Below, piece by piece: positions 51,532 to 59,840 of a stretch of DNA of 64,000 nt; position 1 is the stretch's first letter; every line of letters begins with the position of its first letter. This DNA comes from Piscinibacter gummiphilus. GTDB lineage: Bacteria; Pseudomonadota; Gammaproteobacteria; Burkholderiales; Burkholderiaceae_C. The notes beneath the pieces are model-generated. The model was not told the DNA's origin. It saw only the letters and a program-made list of their open reading frames with translations, and did not search any database. The stretch spans positions 5,518,001 through 5,582,000 of the forward strand of contig NZ_CP015118.1 in NCBI RefSeq assembly GCF_002116905.1, written 5' to 3'. Position numbers and translations under genes: made by a program.

Positions 51532-53202
51532 TCAGTCCTTCGCGTAGATGTCCACGTCCTTCGTCTCCTTGACGAAGAGCATGCCGACCACGAACGTGAT
51601 GGTCGCGAAGATGATCGGGTACCAGAGGCCGTTGTACATGTTGCCGGTCTGGGCCACGATCGCGAGGCCCGTGGCGGGCAGCAGGCCACCGAACCAGCCG
51701 TTGCCGATGTGGTACGGCAGGCTCATCGAGGTGTAGCGGATGCGGGTCGGGAACATCTCGACGAGCATCGCGGCGATCGGGCCGTACACCATGGTCACGT
51801 AGATCACAAGCAGCGTCAGGATCGCGATGATCATCGGCTTGTTCATCTTGGCCGGGTCGGCCTTGGCCGGGTAGCCGTGGGCACGCAGCTCGTCGATGGT
51901 GGCCTTCTTGAACGCGGCGTCCTTGGCCTTGGCTTCATCCGCCGGCAGGCCCTTCGACGAGTACGACTCGATCTCCTTGTCGCCGATCTTGATCTTCGCC
52001 GGGCCGGTGCCGGCCACGTTCTCGTAGCTCACCGAGTTGGCGGCCAGCACCTGCTTGGCGATGTCGCACGAGCTGGTGAACTTGGCGATGCCGGTCGGGT
52101 TGAACTGGAACGAGCATTCGTTCGGGTCGGCCACCACCGTCACCTGCGACGTGGCTTGCGCCTTGGCGAGGTCGGGGTTGGCGGCGACGGTGAGCGCCTT
52201 GAACAGCGGGAAGTAGGTCAGCGCGGCGATCAGGCAGCCGGCCATGATGATGGGCTTGCGGCCGATCTTGTCCGACAGCGAGCCGAACAGGATGAAGAAC
52301 GGCGTGCCGATCAGCAGCGCGACCGCGATCAGGATGTTGGCGGTGGCGCCATCGACCTTCAGCGGGCCGGTCAGGAAGAACAGCGCGTAGAACTGCCCGG
52401 TGTACCAGACCACGGCCTGGCCCATCGTCAGGCCCACGAGGGCCAGGATCACGATCTTCAGGTTCTTCCACTGGCCGAACGACTCGGTCAGCGGGGCCTT
52501 CGAGGTCTTGCCCTCTTCCTTCATCTTCTTGAAGGCGGGCGATTCGTTCATCGAGAGGCGGATCCACACGCTGATGGCCAGCAGGAAGATCGACACGAGG
52601 AACGGGATGCGCCAGCCCCACTCGGCGAAGGCCTCCTCACCGATGGCGGTGCGGGTGCCGAGGATGACGATCAGCGAGAGGAACAGGCCCAGCGTGGCCG
52701 TGGTCTGGATCCACGACGTGAAGGCACCGCGCTTGCCGTGCGGGGCATGCTCGGCCACGTAGGTGGCCGCGCCGCCGTACTCGCCGCCGAGCGCGAGGCC
52801 CTGCAGCAGGCGCAGGCCGATCAGGATGATCGGGGCCGCGACGCCGATGGACGCATAGGTGGGCAGGATGCCGACGATGAAGGTCGACAGGCCCATGATC
52901 AGGATGGTGACGAGGAAGGTGTACTTCCGCCCGATCATGTCGCCGAGGCGGCCGAACACGAGTGCGCCGAAGGGCCGCACGATGAAGCCCGCGGCGAACG
53001 CGAGCAGCGAGAAGATCACCTGCGAGTTCGGGTCCAGTGCCGAGAAGAACTGTTTCCCGATGATCACGGCGAGAGTGCCGTAGAGGTAGAAGTCGTACCA
53101 CTCGAAGACGGTGCCGAGGCTGGAGGCGAAGATGACCTTCTTCTCCTCCTGGGTCATCGGCGCGCCTTTTGCCGACGATGCCGGCATGGTTGCTGTTGCC
53201 AT
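51532..53202 (-). CDS. MHS-family (metabolite:H+ symporter) MFS transporter
   Basis: A 556-residue major-facilitator protein of the metabolite:proton symporter type. The family start FASSLGTVFEWYDFYLYGTLA and loop motif GRLGDMIGRKYTFL are intact, as is RLLQGLALGGEYGGAATYV. Between about residues 340 and 455 lies a 115-residue soluble insertion with Cys363 and Cys379, absent from the usual 430-residue MHS proteins; by topology it would be periplasmic. ATG at 53202 has AGGAG upstream. A companion ORF and a terminator follow. Substrates of this family include organic acids; here it is unknown. Confidence 0.93.
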   Translation of the reverse strand: MATATMPASSAKGAPMTQEEKKVIFASSLGTVFEWYDFYLYGTLAVIIGKQFFSALDPNSQVIFSLLAFAAGFIVRPFGALVFGRLGDMIGRKYTFLVTILIMGLSTFIVGILPTYASIGVAAPIILIGLRLLQGLALGGEYGGAATYVAEHAPHGKRGAFTSWIQTTATLGLFLSLIVILGTRTAIGEEAFAEWGWRIPFLVSIFLLAISVWIRLSMNESPAFKKMKEEGKTSKAPLTESFGQWKNLKIVILALVGLTMGQAVVWYTGQFYALFFLTGPLKVDGATANILIAVALLIGTPFFILFGSLSDKIGRKPIIMAGCLIAALTYFPLFKALTVAANPDLAKAQATSQVTVVADPNECSFQFNPTGIAKFTSSCDIAKQVLAANSVSYENVAGTGPAKIKIGDKEIESYSSKGLPADEAKAKDAAFKKATIDELRAHGYPAKADPAKMNKPMIIAILTLLVIYVTMVYGPIAAMLVEMFPTRIRYTSMSLPYHIGNGWFGGLLPATGLAIVAQTGNMYNGLWYPIIFATITFVVGMLFVKETKDVDIYAKD

Positions 53203-53282
53203 GATGCAGCTCCTGTGTGTGCTGTGTGCGTGCGAGGGGCCCCTCTCCCAACAGGGGGCTGAGGGCATCTTCTTGAAGGGCG

Positions 53283-53322
53283 CTGACGGTGTTCTGACGG
53301 GAAGCTGAACGCTGGCTGACAA
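53283..53322 (-). promoter_or_regulatory. Four 11-bp-phased heptamer repeats upstream of the MHS gene
   Basis: CTGACGG (53283-53289), CTGACGG (53294-53300), CTGAACG (53305-53311) and CTGACAA (53316-53322) start exactly 11 bases apart. Read on the minus strand they are nGTCAG-type heptamers, with 4-base spacers as in tandem binding sites of PhoB/OmpR-type response regulators. They begin 81 bases before the transporter start codon. The regulator is unknown. Confidence 0.6.
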
Positions 53323-53460
53323 ACTCGGGACGAACCCGCACGCAACGTTTCTCATCGCGGGAATCCAAGGGTCCACCCTGTCAGGACTTTCGCTAGGGGG
53401 CTGTCGCAGGACGGCACAGCCTCCTATCGTGCGGCCTCTCCGCCCTCGCCTTCCGACCCC

Positions 53461-54750
53461 ATGCGCCCACGCCTTCTCCGCCTCGCGTTGTCCCTCGCCG
53501 CGCTCGCCTTCGCCGGTGTGTCGTCCGCCGTCACCGTCACGGTCCGGCCCGACCGCGAGGGCCCCGCGGTGCGGCCCTCGACGATGGCGGGCTACAACTT
53601 CGGCAACTGGATGCCGGTGGCCGAGGTGCGCGACAGCCTGAAGGAGGTGCCGCCCGGCGCGCTGCGTTTCCCCGCGGGCAACGCGGGCGACGAATCCAAC
53701 CTTGACGCCGCGGTGCTGGGCACGTTCGCCGCCGCGCTGACCCTGATGCCCGGCCAGCCCGAACTGATGGTGCAGACCCGAGTGTTCCAGGGCCGCGACG
53801 GCCGCCCCGCGGCCAACGCGCCCGAGGACGCGGCCGCGGCCGTGAAGCTCGCGCGCGAGCGCGGCCTGAACGTCACGTACTGGGAGATCGGCAACGAACC
53901 CGACCTGTACGGCCCCGTGCGCGGCGACACGTCGTGGACCGCCGAGCGCTACTGCGACGTCTTCCGCGCGCAGGCCGCGGCCGTGCGGCGCGAGCAGCCC
54001 TCGGCGAAGATCGCCGGCCCCGCGGTGTCGGGCGCCGTGCCCGGCGCGATGAAGTTCCTCGACACCTTCGTCGAGCGCTGCGGCGACGTGGTGGACCTGC
54101 TCACGTGGCACATCTACCCCACCGAGGGCGACGGCAGCGACGCCGCCGCGCTGACCACGGTGCGCGAGGCCGACCGCACGCTCGCGCATGCACGCGCCGT
54201 GTGGGCCGACCCCAAGCGCAACCCGAAGGGCCACACACGCACCATCGAGTTCGGCGTCACCGAATACGGCCTGTCGTGGCGCACCGAACGGCCGCGCTTC
54301 CTCTCCGACCAGACCGGCGCCCTGTGGGCGATGGAGACCACGCTGCGGCTCGCGAAGGGGGGCGCCGCGGTGGCCCACTACTTCGCCTACCTCGCGACGG
54401 GCTTCCACGGCCTGATCGACAACGGCGGCGGACCGCGCCCCACCTTCTATGCGTTCCGGCTGCTGTCGGACCTGAAGGGCCGCTTCGTGGACGCGGCCTC
54501 CGACAACACCGGCATCTGGGCGCACGCCGTGCGGGACGGCGACACGGTGAACCTCGTGCTGATCAACAGCCACGCCACGCGACAGACGGTGCAGGTGGAC
54601 GCCGGCGCGTTCGCGGTGCGGGGCGCGCGCTGGTTCGATGCGGCCATCGCCGAGCAGGAGGCCGAGTACGGCACGCTGCCGGCCAAGCCCCAGCTCGTGC
54701 TGCCCGCGCGGTCGGCCACGGTGGTGACGCTGACACGCCCCGCCCCCTAG
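53461..54750 (+). CDS. Secreted glycoside hydrolase (clan GH-A)
   Basis: A 429-residue exported protein with a signal peptide of about 23 residues. A TIM-barrel of clan GH-A is indicated by EIGNEPDLYG, giving acid/base Glu146, and by GVTEYGLSW with the nucleophile Glu268; a small beta-domain follows at about 345-429. The order and the RFPAGNAGDE segment resemble GH39/GH51/GH79-type enzymes, which act on xylans, arabinans or glucuronides. I cannot name the family with confidence. Single gene. Confidence 0.8.
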   Translation: MRPRLLRLALSLAALAFAGVSSAVTVTVRPDREGPAVRPSTMAGYNFGNWMPVAEVRDSLKEVPPGALRFPAGNAGDESNLDAAVLGTFAAALTLMPGQPELMVQTRVFQGRDGRPAANAPEDAAAAVKLARERGLNVTYWEIGNEPDLYGPVRGDTSWTAERYCDVFRAQAAAVRREQPSAKIAGPAVSGAVPGAMKFLDTFVERCGDVVDLLTWHIYPTEGDGSDAAALTTVREADRTLAHARAVWADPKRNPKGHTRTIEFGVTEYGLSWRTERPRFLSDQTGALWAMETTLRLAKGGAAVAHYFAYLATGFHGLIDNGGGPRPTFYAFRLLSDLKGRFVDAASDNTGIWAHAVRDGDTVNLVLINSHATRQTVQVDAGAFAVRGARWFDAAIAEQEAEYGTLPAKPQLVLPARSATVVTLTRPAP

Positions 54751-54879
54751 GACACCCATTGCGGAGCGGCTCGTCACCGCCTAAGGTCGTGGCCGGCGCC
54801 GCGTGATGGCGCCGCTCCGCCGCGCCACGACCGGGCCCGCCGGCGGAGCCGCTCCACCCGCCCGGACCGGAGGTTCCCG

Positions 54880-55668
54880 ATGACCCCATCCCTCGCCGGA
54901 CAAGGGCAAGCGCAGGGCAGTTCCCGCACCCGAGCCACCGTGCTGAACCTGCTCGACCGCAGCGGCCTGCGTGGCGCCGCCCGCGTGTGCCGCCGCACGC
55001 TGCGGCAGGCCGGCCGCCAGGCGGTGCGGCACGACCAGGCCCTCGTGGCCACCTACCTGGCACGGGCCGACTCCCCCCGCCTGCACATCGGCTGCGGGCC
55101 GCACCTGCTCCCGGGCTGGCTCAACTCCGACTTCGATCCCGCCTCGCGCGCCGTGCTGCGGCTCGACGCCACGCGGCGCTTCCCGCTGCCGTCGTCCACG
55201 TTCGATGCGGTGTTCAGCGAACACATGATCGAACATGTGCCGTTCGCCGGCGGCGCCGCGATGCTGGCCGAGTGCTTCCGCGTGCTCAAGCCCGGCGGCC
55301 GCATCCGCATCACCACCCCCGACCTCGCCTTCCTGCTCGCGCTGTACGGCCCCGCGCCCACGCCGATGCAGCAGGCGTACCTGCACTGGGCCACGAGCAC
55401 CTTCCTGCGCGGCGCGCCGGCGGGCGACCCGGTCTTCGTGATCAACAACTACGTGCGGGACTGGGGGCACCAGTTCATCTACGACGACCGCATGCTGCGC
55501 TTCGCGCTGGAAGGCGCCGGCTTCACGCAGCTGGAGCGGCGCCTGCTGAACGACAGCAGCGACCCCACGCTGCGCGGCCTGGAGAACACGGACCGCATGC
55601 CCGAAGGCTTTCTCCAGCTGGAGTCGATCACGCTCGAGGCGGTCAAGCCGATGGCAGTGCCGCGATGA
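54880..55668 (+). CDS. SAM-dependent methyltransferase (class I)
   Basis: A 262-residue methyltransferase. The SAM-binding motif is RLHIGCGPHLLPGW (about 67-80), then DATRRFPLPSSTFDAVFSEHMIEHV and FRVLKPGGRIRITTPD. The family (COG4627-like) is poorly understood; several members act on polysaccharides or sugar nucleotides. The first 50 residues are a basic extension. It overlaps the next, converging gene by 26 bases. Confidence 0.88.
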   Translation: MTPSLAGQGQAQGSSRTRATVLNLLDRSGLRGAARVCRRTLRQAGRQAVRHDQALVATYLARADSPRLHIGCGPHLLPGWLNSDFDPASRAVLRLDATRRFPLPSSTFDAVFSEHMIEHVPFAGGAAMLAECFRVLKPGGRIRITTPDLAFLLALYGPAPTPMQQAYLHWATSTFLRGAPAGDPVFVINNYVRDWGHQFIYDDRMLRFALEGAGFTQLERRLLNDSSDPTLRGLENTDRMPEGFLQLESITLEAVKPMAVPR

Positions 55669-56014
55669 GCCGTTCGATCGCCTGATCGCCGTCGAAGCGA
55701 CGGCCGTCCCACACGATGGCGGGCACGGGCCCGGTCGGTGCGGGCAACGCATGCCCATCGTGCGGCAGCCCGAGCGCGGACGCCAGCGCCTCCATCGGTT
55801 CGACGGGACCGCGCAGCAGCACCTGCTCGCACGGCCACCGTCCCGGTGCGGGCTGACCGCCCAGCAGCCGCATCCACGGGGCCACGCCGGCGGGCGAAGC
55901 CACGGGCCGGTAGTCCACCAGCACCGAGCGGCCCTCGAGCGCCTGGGGCAGGCGATCGAACAGGTCCCGCGTGGCCGCGGACACGCCGTCGAACTCGAAC
56001 ACCAGCGCAATCAT
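55643..56014 (-). CDS. Hypothetical protein, last gene of the mvaB operon
   Basis: A 123-residue protein of unknown family. The start (LVFEFDGVSAATRDLFDRLP) and the later RPVASPAG and PAIVWDGRRFDGDQAIERLI suggest a very degenerate DsbA/GST-like thioredoxin fold, without a CxxC. It overlaps the YbaK-DUF1289 gene by 4 bases (ATGA), so it is translated with it. Function unknown. Confidence 0.7.
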   Translation of the reverse strand: MIALVFEFDGVSAATRDLFDRLPQALEGRSVLVDYRPVASPAGVAPWMRLLGGQPAPGRWPCEQVLLRGPVEPMEALASALGLPHDGHALPAPTGPVPAIVWDGRRFDGDQAIERLIAALPSA

Positions 56015-56664
56015 GCGGGCAGCGGCGGGAAGCCGGGGTGTTCGCGCTTGCGCACGGCCAGCACCTCGAGCAGCGCACGGCGCGCGTCGTCATCGATCTT
56101 CGACCACGACGCGATCTCGTCCCGCGTGCGGTAGCACCCGCGGCACAGGCCGTCGACGGGATCGAGCTTGCACACGTCGGTGCACGGCGACGTCACCGAC
56201 TGCACCACGTCGGCCACGGGCGCATCCGTCATCTCGACGAGCTGCTGCGGCGACGCCGCGAACACGCCGTTCGGATGCCCCGCCGCGGCCCACACCACGT
56301 CGAAGCGGAACAGCTCGCGGTCGATCAGCGTGACGGGCCGCTGCAGGTGGGCCACGGGGGACACGCCCCCGATCGAGAAGCCCGTCTGTTCCTTCACGAA
56401 GGCCGCGTCGGCGCGACCCAGCGGGCCGGTCAGCGCGGACACCTTGCGTTCGTCCACGCGCTGGTCGCCCGACGTGACGACGAGCACGGCCACCCCGTCG
56501 GAGACCCGGCGGAAGATCACGCTCTTGGCGATCTGGCCCAGCTGCACGCCGAGGCCGTCGGCCGCTTCCTTCGCGGTGCGCGCGGCCACCGGCAGCGCGA
56601 TGGGCCGGTGCGCGTGGCCGTGCGCCTCCAGCCAGTCGGACACCCGTTCGAATCCGTCGTTCAT
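56011..56664 (-). CDS. YbaK-like aminoacyl-tRNA deacylase fused to DUF1289
   Basis: A 217-residue two-domain protein. Residues 1-155 are a YbaK/EbsC-like editing domain that deacylates mis-charged tRNA (motifs ARTAKEAADGLGV, IAKSVIFR and GGVSPVAH). Residues about 158-205 are a DUF1289 module with SPCTDVCKLDPVDGLCRGCY, a four-cysteine likely metal site, and WSKIDDDARRALL. DUF1289 is normally a separate small protein, so this is a fusion. It overlaps both flanking genes by 4 bases. Confidence 0.9.
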   Translation of the reverse strand: MNDGFERVSDWLEAHGHAHRPIALPVAARTAKEAADGLGVQLGQIAKSVIFRRVSDGVAVLVVTSGDQRVDERKVSALTGPLGRADAAFVKEQTGFSIGGVSPVAHLQRPVTLIDRELFRFDVVWAAAGHPNGVFAASPQQLVEMTDAPVADVVQSVTSPCTDVCKLDPVDGLCRGCYRTRDEIASWSKIDDDARRALLEVLAVRKREHPGFPPLPA

Positions 56665-57578
56665 GCAGCGGCCCTCTCGCGGCGCGCCAGCAGCGCCTTG
56701 CCCACGCGCGACGACACCGGCCGGCCGAGCGCACGCGAGATGCCCGCGGCCGCGTCGACGAGGCGTTCGATGTCGATGCCGGTCTCGATGCCCAGGCCGT
56801 TCAGCATGTACAGCACGTCCTCGGTGGCCACGTTGCCCGTCGCCCCCTTCGCGTACGGACAGCCACCGAGCCCGCCCACGCTCGCATCGAACGTGTGGAT
56901 GCCCACTTCGAGGCACGCGTAGACGTTCGCGAGCGCCTGGCCGTAGGTGTCGTGGAAATGGCCGCTCACCTCGGCGACGGGGTAGTGCTTCAGCGCACGT
57001 TCCATCGCGGCCTGCACCTTGCGCGGCGTGCCCACGCCGATGGTGTCGGCGACACCGCAGTGGTCCACGCCGGCCTCCTTCATCAGCCGCACGACACGCT
57101 CCACCTCGTCGGCCGACACGTCGCCCTGGTAGGGACAACCGACCGCGCACGAGATGGCGCCGCGCACCTTGATGCCGTGGCGGTGCGCCTCGGCGACCAC
57201 GGGGCGGAAGCGCTCGAAGCTTTCCTCGATGCTGCAGTTGATGTTGCGCTGGCTGAAGGCCTCGGTGGCCGCGGCGAACACCACGATCTCATCGGGCCTC
57301 GACGGCAGCGCCGCCTCCAGGCCCTTCAGATTCGGTGTGAGCACCGAATGGCGCACGCCCGCGGGCCGTGCAATGCCGGCCATCACCGCGGCGTTGTCCG
57401 CCATCTGCGGCACCCATTTCGGGCTCACGAAACTCGTGACCTCGATCTCGCGCAGGCCCGCGGCCTGCAACTGGTGCACGAGCGCCACCTTGTGGGATGT
57501 ATCCACAGGCTGGGACTCGTTCTGCAACCCATCGCGCGGGCCGACGTCGACGAGGGTCACCCGTTGGGGCAACAACAT
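56661..57578 (-). CDS. mvaB: Hydroxymethylglutaryl-CoA lyase
   Basis: A 305-residue DRE-TIM metallolyase that splits HMG-CoA to acetyl-CoA and acetoacetate, the last step of leucine degradation. The DRE motif DVGPRDGLQNE (about 10-20), VTSFVSPKWVPQM and the signature GVADTIGVGTP with the late GGLGGCPYAKGATGN loop (catalytic Cys) are present. ATG at 57578 is preceded by TGAGG; a longer open frame is without homology. The biotin carboxylase subunit and enoyl-CoA hydratase of the same pathway lie at 60606-63980. Confidence 0.95.
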   Translation of the reverse strand: MLLPQRVTLVDVGPRDGLQNESQPVDTSHKVALVHQLQAAGLREIEVTSFVSPKWVPQMADNAAVMAGIARPAGVRHSVLTPNLKGLEAALPSRPDEIVVFAAATEAFSQRNINCSIEESFERFRPVVAEAHRHGIKVRGAISCAVGCPYQGDVSADEVERVVRLMKEAGVDHCGVADTIGVGTPRKVQAAMERALKHYPVAEVSGHFHDTYGQALANVYACLEVGIHTFDASVGGLGGCPYAKGATGNVATEDVLYMLNGLGIETGIDIERLVDAAAGISRALGRPVSSRVGKALLARRERAAA

Positions 57579-57684
57579 GACTTTTTCCTCAATATTGTGG
57601 ATTGGGCCCGCGAACCCCCTGACAGGGGGTATCTGCCACGGACCCATGGGAGGAAGATACCTGAACTCGCCAGGGAAATACGCC

Positions 57685-58068
57685 GTGTCCACCCCCGCTC
57701 AACTGCGCATCGCCGCCCGCATCCACTACGCCCTCAAGGGCCTGCTCGGAGAAGGCATCGATGTCTCGGCCATGCTGAACGACCCTGCCGAAGCGCGCGA
57801 AGTGCTGTACGTCTGCCAGGCCTCGGGGAACAACGAACTCATCGCACTCGCCAACCAGTTCTTCATCGAAAGCGAAGTGGCGCGGCTCGCCGACGCCTCG
57901 TCGCTCTCGAAGCCGAAGCGCAAGCCGCAGCCGAAGGCCGCCCCGCAGGACGCCGCCTGGTCGCGCGACACCTCGGGCTTCGGCATCTCGCAGCCGGGAG
58001 ACCTGCCCACGCTGCCGAACTCCCGCACCAGCTGGATCAAGAGCTTCGCCCAGCGGCTGGTGCGCTGA
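57685..58068 (+). CDS. Hypothetical 127-residue protein
   Basis: GTG at 57685, with CAGGG eleven bases upstream, opens a frame of 127 residues; an upstream ATG at 57646 would add 13. The N-terminal part (TPAQLRIAARIHYALKGLLG to EVARLADASSL) is helical, and the middle is basic and Pro-rich (KPKRKPQPKAAPQ). I recognise no family. It is divergent from mvaB. Confidence 0.7.
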   Translation: MSTPAQLRIAARIHYALKGLLGEGIDVSAMLNDPAEAREVLYVCQASGNNELIALANQFFIESEVARLADASSLSKPKRKPQPKAAPQDAAWSRDTSGFGISQPGDLPTLPNSRTSWIKSFAQRLVR

Positions 58069-58175
58069 GCGCCACCGGCCCGGGGCCGAAAATCCCTTCT
58101 GTCCGTTCTTTCCCCTTGATGCCGAGGGTGCCCTTCGACTACCGTCGAAACGCATCCACGATCAGGGAGACGACG

Positions 58176-58859
58176 ATGATGAGCACGTGGCGCGCGCGGG
58201 CCGTGGGCATGTTGTGGAGCGGCCTGGCCGCGTTGCTGGCAGCATCGCCCGGTCCTGCGGCTGCCGCCGAGGGCTGGGCCGAGATCGGCTGGCGCTACAA
58301 ATGGGGCGAAGGCAGCATCATCTACAACCGGGACATCGAACCCGTCGACCTGCAGGATGGCGGTGGCACGTTCCGCAACAGCATCGGCCCGTTCGACATC
58401 CTGGGCTGGGACATGATGACCCCCGTCTACTTCCAGGGCGTGGGTGGCACCATGACCACGCGGAACGGCATCCGCCCCGGCTGCCCGCCGGAAGACATCT
58501 GCGACATGATCTCGGTGCGCATCGACTTCGCCCCGCTGTCCAACGGCGACCCGGCCCACTGGCGGCTCGACATGACGGCCCCCGGCCGCCTCGACCGCTT
58601 CGGCCTGCCCGAGCTCGGCAACGGCTGGGAATGGGAAGGCCCCACCTTCGGCGGCGTGCTGACCAACGACCTCGACGACCGGCGCTATGGCGGCCCCAGC
58701 GAGTACTTCCACAGCTGGAACCTTTCGGTGGCCAAGCCGGTGCCCGAACCCGGGCCGCTCGCGCTGATGGCGCTGGGCCTCGCCGGCGTGGGCCTGGCGG
58801 CTCAGCGCTGGCCGAAGCGGGCCGCGAGGCCCCGTGCGCGGAACTCCTCGACCACGTAG
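58176..58859 (+). CDS. PEP-CTERM sorted exported protein
   Basis: A 227-residue protein with a signal peptide (ends GPAAAAEG) and a glycine/aromatic-rich beta body. Near the C-terminus, VPEPGPLALMALGLAGVGLAAQRW is a PEP-CTERM tail (Pro-Glu-Pro, hydrophobic helix, basic end) recognised by exosortase, which links such proteins to exopolysaccharide export. A further 17 residues after the tail (PKRAARPRARNSSTT) are unusual and overlap the opposite LysR gene by 58 bases; the true end could be upstream. Exosortase is not in the window. Confidence 0.8.
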   Translation: MMSTWRARAVGMLWSGLAALLAASPGPAAAAEGWAEIGWRYKWGEGSIIYNRDIEPVDLQDGGGTFRNSIGPFDILGWDMMTPVYFQGVGGTMTTRNGIRPGCPPEDICDMISVRIDFAPLSNGDPAHWRLDMTAPGRLDRFGLPELGNGWEWEGPTFGGVLTNDLDDRRYGGPSEYFHSWNLSVAKPVPEPGPLALMALGLAGVGLAAQRWPKRAARPRARNSSTT

Positions 58860-59731
58860 TCGACGAACACCCTCACCTTCGGCGGCATCAGCTTGCGGCT
58901 CGTGTAGTAGATCGACAGCGGCAGCGTCTCGGCGTACCACTTCGGCAGCACCCGCACCAGTTCGCCGCGTTCGATGAGCTGCGAGGCGTGGGGCAGCGGC
59001 ACCATCGCGATGCCCATGCCGGTGGCCGCGGCGCGGGCGAGCGCCTCCGGGTCGTCGAGCACCATCACCGGGCGCACGCTCGCCACCACCTCCTCGCCCG
59101 TGCTGTTCTTCAGCGTCCACGGCACGAGCCGCCCCGTGGCGAGCGAACGGCGCAGCAGCCCGCGGTGGCGCGCCAGGTCCTGGGGATGGGATGGCGCGGG
59201 ATGGGCCTTCAGGTAGGCGGGGGCAGCGACCAGCACGATGCGCAGCCGCGCCAGTTCGCGCGCGATCAGCGCGTCGGTGAGTTCGATGCCGCCGCCGATG
59301 GCGACGTCGAAGCCCTGGGCGATCAGGTCGACCTGCCGGTTGTCGAAGTGCAGGTCGGGCACCACGTCGGGGTAGCGCCGCACGAACTCGTCCATCATCG
59401 GCACGAAGTACTCGCGGCCCACCGTGTGCGCCAGCGCGACCTTCAGCGTGCCGGCGGGCTTGCCCGCGCCCTGGCGCAGGTCGGTCAGCGCATCGCCGAT
59501 CTCGCCCCAGGGCAGCCGCACCTGACCGTAGAGGCGCTCGCCTTCGGAGGTGAGCGCCAGCCGGCGGGTGCTGCGCTGGAAGAGGCGCACGCCCAGGCGC
59601 GACTCGAACTGCGCGACGCTCTTGCTGACGGCGGCCGGCGTGAGGCCGAGGCGCCGCGCGGCGGCTGAAAAGCTGCCCTCGTCCGCGGAGGTGACGAACG
59701 CATCGAGGTGGCTGCGGAGTTCGGTGGACAT
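58802..59731 (-). CDS. LysR-family regulator
   Basis: A 309-residue LysR protein: winged helix-turn-helix (about 5-65, with SFSAAARRLGLTPAAVSKSVA) and a substrate-binding domain with the FDVAIGGG segment. It is divergent from the SDR gene at 59841, 110 bases away; ACCAATGGT at 59745-59753 in the gap resembles a LysR half-palindrome. This is the usual pairing of a LysR regulator with the gene it controls. Confidence 0.92.
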   Translation of the reverse strand: MSTELRSHLDAFVTSADEGSFSAAARRLGLTPAAVSKSVAQFESRLGVRLFQRSTRRLALTSEGERLYGQVRLPWGEIGDALTDLRQGAGKPAGTLKVALAHTVGREYFVPMMDEFVRRYPDVVPDLHFDNRQVDLIAQGFDVAIGGGIELTDALIARELARLRIVLVAAPAYLKAHPAPSHPQDLARHRGLLRRSLATGRLVPWTLKNSTGEEVVASVRPVMVLDDPEALARAAATGMGIAMVPLPHASQLIERGELVRVLPKWYAETLPLSIYYTSRKLMPPKVRVFVDYVVEEFRARGLAARFGQR

Positions 59732-59840
59732 GCCGCCAGCTTATACCAATGGTTGAAACTGAACGCACCGTTCCGAGACTACCGCGATCAGGCGGCGACG
59801 CCGACACTGAACTCATCAACCACCCCATCCGAAAGGAAAC

